DNA of 54,526 bases from NCBI GenBank assembly GCA_026400075.1, contig JAPLPS010000074.1:1-54526 (forward strand), in the 5' to 3' direction. The notes below the pieces were generated by a model. The model worked only from the letters and a program-made list of their open reading frames with translations, did no database searches and was not told the origin of the DNA. The translations under genes and the position numbers were made by a program. Origin of the DNA: Polaromonas sp. (GTDB lineage: Bacteria > Pseudomonadota > Gammaproteobacteria > Burkholderiales > Burkholderiaceae_C). This document shows positions 8,822-16,556 of this stretch, in pieces (position 1 is the first letter of the stretch; every line of letters starts with the position of its first letter).

Positions 8822-9112
8822 TCAGACGGCCAGCCTGAGCGCCTCCGGCGTGCGCGCCGCAATGCGCAGCAGCGTCTTGGCCGCGCCGGATGGCTCACGC
8901 CTGCCTTGCTCCCAGTCCTGCAAGGTGCGTACCGAAACGCCCAGCAGTGCTGCAAATGCGGACTGCGAAACCCCGACCTTCGCCCTGGCTTCGGCAGCAG
9001 CTGTCAGGGTGACAACAGTCGTGCGTGCCGCCTTGCCCGCCTTCATTTGCCGGACGGACGCCAGCAGGTCATTTTGGAATTGTTCCATTTCCGCGTCGAT
9101 TGGTTTAGCCAT
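8822..9112 (-). CDS. HigA-type antitoxin (XRE family)
   Basis: 96-residue DNA-binding protein with a Cro/CI helix-turn-helix at about residues 50-85 (SQSAFAALLGVSVRTLQDWEQG), typical of HigA/NadS antitoxins that sit behind a RelE-fold toxin. The start at 9112 (MAKPIDAEMEQF) overlaps the upstream toxin gene by 8 nt. Likely binds the palindrome at 9428 to repress the pair. Confidence 0.85.
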   Translation of the reverse strand: MAKPIDAEMEQFQNDLLASVRQMKAGKAARTTVVTLTAAAEARAKVGVSQSAFAALLGVSVRTLQDWEQGRREPSGAAKTLLRIAARTPEALRLAV

Positions 9113-9416
9113 GTTCCACCTCGTGTTTAAGTTTTGCCAAAAATTCAGCGGGCAGGTTGTCGAATTTTGCTTTCGCATAGACGATCAGCAGCCAGATGCG
9201 CCCCTCAAGCTCGTTGAAATAAATCACCCGCGCACCGCCGCGCTTGCCCATGCCGGCGCGGCTCCAGCGCACCTTGCGGCAGCCGTTGGAGCCCGGCACC
9301 ACATCGCCAGCCAGCGGGTTGGCTGCAATCCAGTTGATGAACTCGACTCGTTCAGCCTCAAGCCAAACGCCTTGCGCGTACTTTTGAAAAATCTCGGTTT
9401 CAGAAACTGTATGCAT
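9105..9416 (-). CDS. HigB/RelE-type toxin
   Basis: About 103 residues starting MHTVSETEIFQKYAQG; the ORF is open further upstream (ATG 9428 also possible). The RelE-superfamily pattern is seen in FINWIAANPLAGDVVPGSNGCRKVRW, GGARVIYF and IWLLIVYAKAKFDNLPAE. These toxins are ribosome-associated mRNA interferases. The toxin-first order and the XRE partner match HigBA-type modules. Confidence 0.85.
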   Translation of the reverse strand: MHTVSETEIFQKYAQGVWLEAERVEFINWIAANPLAGDVVPGSNGCRKVRWSRAGMGKRGGARVIYFNELEGRIWLLIVYAKAKFDNLPAEFLAKLKHEVEHG

Positions 9417-9427
9417 GGCTTTAATCA

Positions 9428-9442
9428 TACGGCATTGCCGTA
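9428..9442 (-). promoter_or_regulatory. HigBA operator/promoter palindrome
   Basis: TACGGCA-T-TGCCGTA is a perfect 7-bp palindrome. On the minus strand it lies between TTGATT and TATGAT (16-nt spacer), so a bound repressor would cover the promoter of the toxin-antitoxin pair. Confidence 0.55.
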
Positions 9443-9464
9443 CTAAATCAATAAAGCAAGCCAT

Positions 9465-9710
9465 GTTGATGATGGGAATTCTTTCGGCGTAGTTACGCTT
9501 TCGCCGTAGGGGTAGAAGTTGGCAAAATAGTTGGCAAAAGTATAGAAAAACCCAATGAAATCAAATAGTTATTTTGAATTCAATCTTGGCAAGATGAAGG
9601 CATCTCTCCCTGTAGTCCGCTTTGTCTCCGATGTCACAGCCCGCTAACACCACGGGCGGGCCGCTTTGGCCAAGAATCAAGCCTCAACCCCAACCCCCCA
9701 GGAGACAGAC
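9465..9710. other. Intergenic region without a recognisable gene
   Basis: AT-richer than its surroundings. It contains two direct copies of TTGGCAAAA separated by TAG near 9520-9540. No ORF or RNA gene recognised. The end nearest the DJ-1 gene has a GGAGA ribosome site. Confidence 0.5.
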
Positions 9711-10292
9711 ATGGCAGCGAAAAAGATTCTGATGATTTGCGGCGACTACTGCGAGGACTACGAAACGATGGTGCCTTTTCAGGCGCTGCTGGCCGTCGGG
9801 CACACGGTGCATGCGGTGTGCCCGGACAAAAAAGCCGGTGATTCCATCAAGACCGCCATCCACGACTTTGAAGGCGCGCAGACCTACAGCGAAAAGCCCG
9901 GCCACAACTTTGCGCTGAACGCCACGTTCGCCGACATCGCGGTCGAAAGCTACGACGCGCTGGTCGTGCCCGGTGGCCGAGGCCCGGAGTATCTGCGCAC
10001 CTATCCGGCGGTGGTGGCAATGGTCAAGCACTTTTTTGACGCGAATAAGCCGGTCGCCGCCGTCTGCCACGGCGCGCAGCTGCTGGCGGGCGCGGGCGTG
10101 CTGAAAGGGCGCACCTGCTCGGCTTACCCGGCCTGCCGTTTCGAGGTCGAGCAGGCGGGCGGCACCTACGCCGACATCGCCATCGACGCGGCTCACACCG
10201 ACGGCAACCTGGTGTCGGCGCCCGCCTGGCCTGCGCATCCGGCTTGGATCGCCCAGTTCCTGGTGCTGCTGGGCACGCAGATCACGCATTGA
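9711..10292 (+). CDS. DJ-1/PfpI family protein
   Basis: 193 residues of the glutamine-amidotransferase-like DJ-1/PfpI superfamily. The nucleophile elbow is AAVCHGAQLLAGAGVLKGR (Cys-His), and the acidic partner lies in LMICGDYCEDYETMVPF. PGGRGPEYLRTYP is also conserved. Family members include proteases, glyoxalases and chaperones, so the activity is not assigned. ATG 9711 follows GGAGA; the ORF upstream of it has no conserved sequence. Confidence 0.85.
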   Translation: MAAKKILMICGDYCEDYETMVPFQALLAVGHTVHAVCPDKKAGDSIKTAIHDFEGAQTYSEKPGHNFALNATFADIAVESYDALVVPGGRGPEYLRTYPAVVAMVKHFFDANKPVAAVCHGAQLLAGAGVLKGRTCSAYPACRFEVEQAGGTYADIAIDAAHTDGNLVSAPAWPAHPAWIAQFLVLLGTQITH

Positions 10293-10374
10293 CGCCGCCC
10301 AGCCGCTGCTGCATGATTCCGGCTGGCCCGCAGGGGCCGTCCGACAACGCAAGCAAGCAAGCTGGAGATGCAAC

Positions 10375-10767
10375 ATGTGTCAGGTGTTTATTGGCGCTGA
10401 TCCGGCGCTGTACGAAAGCCGGGTGCGCTCGGTGCGGCTGCACGGCATGGCCACCAGCATCCGGCTGGAAAACATGTTCTGGAATGTGCTCGACGACATC
10501 GCCCGCCGTGACCGCCTGAGCGTGCCCCAGCTCTGCACCCGGCTGCACGACGAGCTGATGGCCGAGCGCGCCGACATCGAAAATTTCGCGTCGTTTTTGC
10601 GCGTGTGCTGTGGCCGCTATCTGACGCTGCAGCTGTCCGGCGGCATTCCGCGCGATGCGTCGATTCCCATTGCCAGCCTCAACGCCCAGCGCGTGCTGGC
10701 CGCCGAGCAGCGACCGTTTGCGCGCTTTGATGCGGCGGGCTGCGCGCAGCAAGCGCAGGCGGCTTGA
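10375..10767 (+). CDS. Ribbon-helix-helix domain protein (RHH_4 type)
   Basis: 130 residues. The segment VRLHGMATSIRLENMFWNVLDDIARRDRLSVPQLCTRL matches the RHH_4 family of putative transcription factors. The start MCQVFIGADPALYESR is also typical of this family in betaproteobacteria. It follows the DJ-1 gene on the same strand. Targets unknown. Confidence 0.75.
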   Translation: MCQVFIGADPALYESRVRSVRLHGMATSIRLENMFWNVLDDIARRDRLSVPQLCTRLHDELMAERADIENFASFLRVCCGRYLTLQLSGGIPRDASIPIASLNAQRVLAAEQRPFARFDAAGCAQQAQAA

Positions 10768-10809
10768 TTTGCGCCTGGCTGGCGTTCCCGCTCAGGCGCT
10801 GGCGCGGGC

Positions 10810-11700
10810 TTAACTCAACACCACGCTGCTCAAACGCCGCCGGTAGGTGGCGATGGTCGCGTCTTCCGGCGGAATCTGGCCGTCGGCGACCTTGGGCTTG
10901 GGCATCTCCATGATGTCGAGAATGGCGATATAGGTTTTGCGCGCCAGACCGTCATTCCACACCTTGTCGCGCATCAAAATGTCGAGCAGTTCGTCGAGCG
11001 CCTCGGTCCAGCGCTGCTGGGCCATCAGCCAGCGCGCCTTGCCGAAGCGAGCGTCAAAATCGCGCTTGTTGGCGGCGATGCTGGCGTCAAAAGCGGCGCC
11101 CGCGTCCTCGCCCAGCGCGTTGATGGTGACGAAATCGAGCGCGTCCATCCAGCGTTTCAGCGAATCAAAGCGGCGCACCACGCCGGTCTGGGCAATCACC
11201 GGCGCAAAGGCGACTTTGGCCTCGTCTTCCAGGCCCTGCAGCAGCAGCTGCCGGACGTAGTCGAAGCGGGCGTTGTCGTCGGTGGGCGCGGCGGTGACGG
11301 CGTCCTGCAGCTTTTGCAGAACCGCTTGCGGGTCGGTATCGTCGAAGGTTTCCAGCGCCAGTTCCTCTTCGGCGGCGGGCGGCACGTAGCGTTCGAGGAA
11401 AGCGCGGATGTCGCTCTCGGGCAGCACGCCGGCAAAGCTGTCCACCGGCTGGCCGTTGACCAGCATGATGCAGGTCGGCACGCTCTGGATGCCAAAGGCG
11501 GCGCTGAGTTTTTCCTGGCCGATGGCATCGACTCGCACCAGTTTGAAGCTGCCGCCGTAAGCGGTTTCCAGCTGCTCCAGCAGCGGGCCAAGCAGCCCGT
11601 CGGGGTCGCCGCCGGGCGCCCAGAACTCAAGCAGCACGGGCAGGGTTTGCGAAGCGGTCAGCACTTCGTTTCTGAAATTGGCGAGGGTGGCGTCGATCAT
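10810..11700 (-). CDS. cnoX: CnoX/YbbN-like thioredoxin-TPR co-chaperone without active-site cysteines
   Basis: About 296 residues: an N-terminal thioredoxin fold (residues 1-110; [28 protein letters not shown]) followed by TPR-like helices ([21 protein letters not shown] onward). This is the CnoX/YbbN layout, a holdase that hands proteins to GroEL or DnaK. The usual CxxC stretch reads WAPGGDPDG, so no redox cysteines remain. Start chosen at 11700 (MIDATLANF), the conserved family start; the open frame upstream is not conserved. Confidence 0.85.
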   Translation of the reverse strand: MIDATLANFRNEVLTASQTLPVLLEFWAPGGDPDGLLGPLLEQLETAYGGSFKLVRVDAIGQEKLSAAFGIQSVPTCIMLVNGQPVDSFAGVLPESDIRAFLERYVPPAAEEELALETFDDTDPQAVLQKLQDAVTAAPTDDNARFDYVRQLLLQGLEDEAKVAFAPVIAQTGVVRRFDSLKRWMDALDFVTINALGEDAGAAFDASIAANKRDFDARFGKARWLMAQQRWTEALDELLDILMRDKVWNDGLARKTYIAILDIMEMPKPKVADGQIPPEDATIATYRRRLSSVVLS

Positions 11701-11907
11701 GGGTGTGGAGGAAAATAAGGTGTGGATACGGGCTTTTGAGGCGGTGCGGCGCGGTGGGCGCGCTGCCTGTCTGCTGCAGGCACGACGATAGCATGCAGGC
11801 ACGCGAAACGGCCCGTGTTGCTTCAGCGCAAGGCGGACGACCCCAGCACCTTAAAATCCCCGATTCCAGGCGCACCGCCGGCAATCCATACGACTTGAAA
11901 CTTCTTT

Positions 11908-12335
11908 ATGACGACAACCAACAACCCGGCAAGCCCTCTCGTGGGCGTGGTGATGGGCTCCAGCAGCGACTGGGACACGATGCAGCACGCGGTGCAAATC
12001 CTGCAGCATTTCGCGGCCTGCAAGCCATCATCGCGGGCGCGGGCGGCGCGGCGCATTTGCCCGGCATGCTGGCGGCAAAAACCATTGTTCCCGTCCTCGG
12101 CGTGCCGGTGGCGAGCAAGCATTTGCAGGGCGTCGATTCGCTGCACAGCATCGTGCAAATGCCCAAAGGCATTCCGGTGGCGACGTTTGCGATTGGCGTG
12201 GCCGGTGCGGCGAATGCGGCGCTGTTTGCCGTCGCGATGCTGGCGCTGCACGACAAGGAACTGGCCGAAAAACTGCAGGTTTTCCGCGCCGAGCAAACCG
12301 CCGCTGCCCGCGCCATGACGCTGCCCCCGCTATGA
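11908..12335 (+). pseudogene. purE: N5-carboxyaminoimidazole ribonucleotide mutase, disrupted by internal deletion
   Basis: PurE converts N5-CAIR to CAIR. The reading frame starts normally ([20 protein letters not shown], frame 1) and ends normally ([18 protein letters not shown] to the stop, frame 3). The segment between, which carries the conserved SAHR(T/M)PD motif, is absent at about 12011-12015 and the two parts are out of frame. By comparison with E. coli PurE about 27 codons plus one base (about 82 nt) are missing. Its last bases overlap the purK start. Either a real null allele or a sequence error. Confidence 0.88.
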
Positions 12336-13591
12336 GCGCGTTGTCCTCTCTTTCTCCGGGCGAGGGCGCGGCCAGCAGTGCCAGCGCCCCCGCCGTGAAG
12401 CCCTTGATTCTTCCCGGCGCGACGCTGGGCGTGATGGGCGGCGGCCAGCTTGGGCGCATGTTTGTCCACGCCGCGCAGCGCCTCGGTTACTTCACCGCCG
12501 TGCTCGACCCGGACGCCGACAGCCCGGCCGGGCGCGTCAGCCATCACCACATTCAGACCGGCTACAGCGACGCCGCTGGCCTGGCGCAACTGGCCACGCT
12601 GTGCGCCGCCGTCACCACCGAGTTTGAAAACGTCCCCGCCAGCGCCCTGCAGACGCTGGCCGCGACGCTGCCGGTCGCGCCCGGCGCCGCCGCCGTCGCC
12701 ATCGCGCAGAACCGGATTGAAGAAAAATCGCACTTCACCGCCAGCGCCGGTGTCGCAGGCGTGACCTGCGCGCCGCATGCCGTCATCACGACGCAGGCGC
12801 AGCTCGATGCGGTGCCTGCCGACCTGCTGCCCGGCATCCTGAAAACCGCCCGCATGGGCTACGACGGCAAAGGCCAGGTGCGCGTCAAAAACGCCGCCGA
12901 ACTCGCCGCCGCCTGGGCCAATCTGGCGCAAGTGCCCTGCGTGCTGGAAAAGCTGTTGCCACTGAAGGCTGAATGCTCGGTCATCGTGGCGCGCGGCTGG
13001 GACGGCGCCATCGTCGGCTTTGCGCCGCAGCACAACGTGCATGTGGACGGCATTCTGGCCATCACCGAGTCGTTTGACGGCGCAATGGCGCCCGCGCTGG
13101 CCGAGCGCGCCCAGGCCGCCGCCCGCGCCATTGCGGCGCACATTGAGTACGTCGGCGTGCTGTGCGTGGAATTTTTCGTGATCGACGATGGCAGTGAACA
13201 CGGCGCGCTGGTGGTCAACGAGATGGCGCCGCGCCCGCACAACAGCGGCCACTACACGATTGACGCCTGCGACATGTCGCAGTTCGATTTGCAGGTGCAT
13301 GCGATGGCCGGTCTGCCGCTGCCCGTGCCGCGCCAGCATTCGCCCGCGATCATGCTCAACCTGCTGGGCGATATCTGGTTTGACGCGCAAGGCCAAGCCC
13401 GCACGCCCGATTGGGCGGCGGTGCTGGCGCTGCCCGGCGCGCATTTGCACCTGTATGGCAAAAGTGACGCCCGCTCGGCCCGCAAAATGGGCCATTTGAC
13501 CATCACCAGTGCCGATGTCGCCAGCGTGAAAGCCACGGCGCGCCAGGCGATGCAGATTCTGGGCCTGCCCGGCCTGGACGCCTTGTCATGA
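12332..13591 (+). CDS. purK: 5-(carboxyamino)imidazole ribonucleotide synthase
   Basis: ATP-grasp enzyme that makes N5-CAIR from AIR and bicarbonate, the step before PurE. Motifs: [45 protein letters not shown] and [18 protein letters not shown]. 419 residues, intact. The start overlaps the purE stop by 4 nt (ATGA), so the pair is an operon and translation may suffer from the upstream frameshift. Confidence 0.95.
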   Translation: MSALSSLSPGEGAASSASAPAVKPLILPGATLGVMGGGQLGRMFVHAAQRLGYFTAVLDPDADSPAGRVSHHHIQTGYSDAAGLAQLATLCAAVTTEFENVPASALQTLAATLPVAPGAAAVAIAQNRIEEKSHFTASAGVAGVTCAPHAVITTQAQLDAVPADLLPGILKTARMGYDGKGQVRVKNAAELAAAWANLAQVPCVLEKLLPLKAECSVIVARGWDGAIVGFAPQHNVHVDGILAITESFDGAMAPALAERAQAAARAIAAHIEYVGVLCVEFFVIDDGSEHGALVVNEMAPRPHNSGHYTIDACDMSQFDLQVHAMAGLPLPVPRQHSPAIMLNLLGDIWFDAQGQARTPDWAAVLALPGAHLHLYGKSDARSARKMGHLTITSADVASVKATARQAMQILGLPGLDALS

Positions 13592-13622
13592 AGATGGCGC
13601 GCTTGCGCGTGGGCGCTCCATC

Positions 13623-14609
13623 ATGATTTTGTCCGGCACCGACCCGCAGGCGATTCTTGCCGCTGCCGCCCGCATTCAGGCGGGCGAACTGGTGGGTTTT
13701 CCGACCGAGACGGTTTATGGCCTGGGCGCGGACGCGTCCAGCGACGCCGCCGTGGCCGGGATTTTTTCTGCCAAAGGCCGCCCGTCCGACCACCCGCTGA
13801 TCGTGCATCTGGCCGACGCGGCGCAGGTCAGCGACTACGCCAGCAGCGTGCCGCCGTTTGCCGCCCGCCTGATGGCGGCGTTCTGGCCCGGCCCGCTGAC
13901 GGTGATCCTGCCGCGCCGCGACGGCGTGGCCGCTGCGGCGGCGGGCGGGCAGAACTCGATTGGCCTGCGCTGCCCGGATCATCCGGTAGCGCTGGCATTT
14001 TTAAAGGCCTGCGCCACCGGCGTGGCTGGGCCGAGTGCGAACCGCTTTGGCCGCGTCAGCCCGACGACGGCGGCGCATGTGGCGCAGGAGTTTGGCGACG
14101 ATTTAATGGTGCTGGACGGCGGGCCGTGCGAAGTCGGCATTGAGTCCAGCATCGTCGATTGCACACGCAGCCGCCCGGTGCTGCTGCGCCCCGGCGTGCT
14201 CACTCGCGCCGAGCTCGAAGCCGCTTGCGGCGAGCCGGTGCTGGCCAAAGATGAATTGCTGCAAGAAGCGGGCGGCGCGCCGCGCGCCTCCGGCACGCTG
14301 GAAGCGCATTACGCGCCCAACGCCAAAGTGCGGCTGATGGACGCGGGCGCGATTCAAACTGCGCTCGACCTGCTCGGCGCCGACGCCGCCCACATTGCGG
14401 TGTACGCCCGCGACGTGCTGCGCATCAAGTCTGAAAAAGTGCTGTTCCGGCGCATGCCCGGCGACGCGCTGGCCACAGCCCAGCAGCTGTTTGCCGTGCT
14501 GCGCAGTTTTGACGACCAGGGCGCCCGGCTGATCTGGATCGAAAACCCGCCCGCCAGCCCCGAGTGGGACGGCGTGCGCGACCGGCTGGGCCGGGCGGCG
14601 GCGAGTTAA
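13623..14609 (+). CDS. sua5: L-threonylcarbamoyladenylate synthase, Sua5 type
   Basis: Makes threonylcarbamoyl-AMP for the t6A37 modification of tRNAs. The N-terminal YrdC domain (GELVGFPTETVYGLGADA, FSAKGRPSDHPLIVHL, SANRFGRVSPT) is followed by a Sua5 C-terminal domain, 328 residues in all. It follows purK on the same strand, a common order in Burkholderiales. TsaB, a later partner in t6A synthesis, is encoded at 23292. Confidence 0.93.
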   Translation: MILSGTDPQAILAAAARIQAGELVGFPTETVYGLGADASSDAAVAGIFSAKGRPSDHPLIVHLADAAQVSDYASSVPPFAARLMAAFWPGPLTVILPRRDGVAAAAAGGQNSIGLRCPDHPVALAFLKACATGVAGPSANRFGRVSPTTAAHVAQEFGDDLMVLDGGPCEVGIESSIVDCTRSRPVLLRPGVLTRAELEAACGEPVLAKDELLQEAGGAPRASGTLEAHYAPNAKVRLMDAGAIQTALDLLGADAAHIAVYARDVLRIKSEKVLFRRMPGDALATAQQLFAVLRSFDDQGARLIWIENPPASPEWDGVRDRLGRAAAS

Positions 14610-14623
14610 AGCGCTGCCCGCGC

Positions 14624-15766
14624 TCAGTTCATTGGGGTGCGCGCGTAGTTCTTGTAGGTGTAGAGCGTGACGGCGGGCTTGGTCAGCTCGCCATTGGCGG
14701 TGAAGGCGATGCTCGCGGTCACGCCCTTGAACTGCGTCTTGCCGATGAAGGGCAGGTAGGCTTTGGGCTCGACCGAGTTGGCGCGCTTCATCGCGTCCAC
14801 CAGCACGAAGGTCGCGTCATAGGCGTAAGGGCTGTACATCTGGAACTGGCCGGGGAAGCGGGCGTCGTATTTTTTCTTCCAGTCCGCGCCGCCCTGCATT
14901 TTTTCGATAGAGGCGCCGCCGGTGGCGCAGGTCACGTTGTGAACCGTCCCCGCCTTGCTGGCCAGCTCGGGCAGTTTTTCGGTACACAGCGCATCGCCGC
15001 CAAAGAGCTTCACATTGGCCAGGCCGAGCTGCTGCAGCTGGCGCAGCATCGGGCCAGCCTGCGCGTCCAGGCCGCCGAAGAAAATGGCGTCGGGCTTTTT
15101 GCTCTTGATGCTGGTCAGGATGGCCATGAAATCGGTGGCCTTGTCGGTGGTGAACTCTTCGCCGACGACTTCCATGCCTTTTTGTTTTGCCGTCGCCTTG
15201 AACACATCGGCCAGGCCCTGGCCGTAAGCGGTGCGGTCGTCAATGATGGCCACTTTTTTGATGCGCAGGGCATCGCTGGCATACACCGCCAGCGCCGCGC
15301 CGAGCGCGTTGTCGTTGGCAATCAGCCGAAAAGTGGTCGGGTAGCCGGGCTTGGTCAGGCCGGGGTTGCTGGCCGAGGCGGTGATGTGCGGAATGCCGCA
15401 TTTGTTGTACACGCTGGACGCCGGAATCGTGGTGCCCGACTGCAGATGCCCGATCACGCCTGCGACTTTGGTGTCGCACAGCTTTTGCGCCACGGCGGTG
15501 GCCTGGCGCGGATCGCCCGCGTCGTCTTCGGCGACCAGCTCGAACTTGATCTTCTTGCCGCCGATGACCAGGTTCTGGGTGTTCAGCTCGTCAATGGCCA
15601 GGCGCACGCCGTTTTCGGTGTCCTTGCCGATATGGGCGATGCCGCCGGAAGTCGGGCCAGCGTGGGCGATTTTGACGGTTTGCAGCTCCTGGGCCTGGGC
15701 GCTGCCCAGTGTCAGCAGGGCCAGGGTCAGACCGGATGTGAGGCTTAACAAGGCGGATGGGGACAT
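14624..15766 (-). CDS. Branched-chain amino acid ABC transporter substrate-binding protein (LivJ/LivK type)
   Basis: Periplasmic type I binding protein of 380 residues with a signal peptide (LTLALLTLGSAQAQ, cleavage after AQA) and the family pattern VKIAHAGPTSGGIAHIGKDTENGVRLAIDELN. Cognate permease and ATPase genes are not nearby, so it is an orphan that must work with components elsewhere. Ligand assumed to be an amino acid or similar small molecule. Convergent with sua5. Confidence 0.9.
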   Translation of the reverse strand: MSPSALLSLTSGLTLALLTLGSAQAQELQTVKIAHAGPTSGGIAHIGKDTENGVRLAIDELNTQNLVIGGKKIKFELVAEDDAGDPRQATAVAQKLCDTKVAGVIGHLQSGTTIPASSVYNKCGIPHITASASNPGLTKPGYPTTFRLIANDNALGAALAVYASDALRIKKVAIIDDRTAYGQGLADVFKATAKQKGMEVVGEEFTTDKATDFMAILTSIKSKKPDAIFFGGLDAQAGPMLRQLQQLGLANVKLFGGDALCTEKLPELASKAGTVHNVTCATGGASIEKMQGGADWKKKYDARFPGQFQMYSPYAYDATFVLVDAMKRANSVEPKAYLPFIGKTQFKGVTASIAFTANGELTKPAVTLYTYKNYARTPMN

Positions 15767-15830
15767 GAAAAAACCTCTTCAGAAAAAGGAAAAAATTATA
15801 GGCCGCCGCTGATTCGTGTCCAATAGCGCG

Positions 15831-16049
15831 ATGCATATCCCCGACGCCATCGACCACCGCCTGACCGAACTCGAAATCAAGGCCAGCTTCAGCGAAGACC
15901 TGCTGGAGCAGCTCAACCAGGTCATCATCCGCCAGCAGCAGCAAATCGACGCGCTGCTGCGCGAAGTCACCCAGCTGCGCCAGCAAATGCCCGAACCCGG
16001 CCCGACGGGCTTTAGCCGCGCGGGCGACGACCTGCCGCCGCATTATTGA
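15831..16049 (+). CDS. slyX: SlyX family protein
   Basis: Small coiled-coil protein of about 72 residues (IDHRLTELEIKASFSEDLLEQLNQVIIRQQQQIDALLREVTQLRQQ, then the C-terminal DDLPPHY typical of SlyX). Function unknown in the family. ATG 15831 fits the family start; a GTG at 15816 would add five residues. Confidence 0.88.
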   Translation: MHIPDAIDHRLTELEIKASFSEDLLEQLNQVIIRQQQQIDALLREVTQLRQQMPEPGPTGFSRAGDDLPPHY

Positions 16050-16062
16050 AAAATAGTTATTT

Positions 16063-16080
16063 ACCATCCACTTGGATGGT
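16063..16080 (+). promoter_or_regulatory. Palindrome upstream of the RHH regulator gene
   Basis: ACCATCC-ACTT-GGATGGT, perfect 7-bp arms, ending 15 nt before the chosen start of the next gene. It could be an autoregulatory operator for the ribbon-helix-helix protein, or an RNA hairpin near its ribosome site. Confidence 0.4.
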
Positions 16081-16095
16081 GATAGGATGGCTTTC

Positions 16096-16518
16096 ATGCC
16101 ACCTAAAACCGCATCTTCCGTCGCCGCCGCCAAGCCGGCCGACGAAAAAATCACCATCAACCTCGGCTACGTCGATCTGGGCCAGATCGACTTGCTGGTG
16201 CAGGAAGGCTTTTACGCCAACCGCACCGACCTGATCCGCACCGCCATCCGCAACCAGCTCGCCGTTCATGCCGATGCGGTGAAACAGGTGGTGGCGCGCA
16301 AAACGCTGGTGCTGGGCATCCAGCATTTCAGCGCCGCCGACCTGCGCGCCGTGCAGGCCTCCGGCGAGACGCTGCAAATTCGCATTCTGGGTCTGGCCAG
16401 CATCGCGCTTGATGTCAGCCCGGAGCTGGCGCTGGCGGCGATTGATTCGGTCGTCGTGCTCGGCGCGCTGCATGCCAGCGCGGCGGTCAAGGCGGCGCTG
16501 GCGGGCCGCATCCGCTGA
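16096..16518 (+). CDS. CopG/ribbon-helix-helix family regulator
   Basis: About 140 residues. KITINLGYVDLGQIDLLVQEGFYANRTDLIRTAIRNQL is a classic RHH DNA-binding segment (beta strand plus two helices). The C-terminal part is hydrophobic and repetitive (LALAAIDSVVVLGALHASAAVKAALAGRIR). Start choice is open between ATG 16096 (AGGA at 7 nt) and ATG 16087. It precedes the PHB-depolymerase-like gene by about 40 nt and may regulate it. Confidence 0.75.
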   Translation: MPPKTASSVAAAKPADEKITINLGYVDLGQIDLLVQEGFYANRTDLIRTAIRNQLAVHADAVKQVVARKTLVLGIQHFSAADLRAVQASGETLQIRILGLASIALDVSPELALAAIDSVVVLGALHASAAVKAALAGRIR

Positions 16519-16556
16519 TTTTTCCCCCTGTTCTTTTGAAACCGAAAGGAAATGCC

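Noticed and set aside
11906-13495. 529-codon minus-strand ORF opposite purE-purK
   Set aside because: Antisense shadow of purK; no recognisable protein features.
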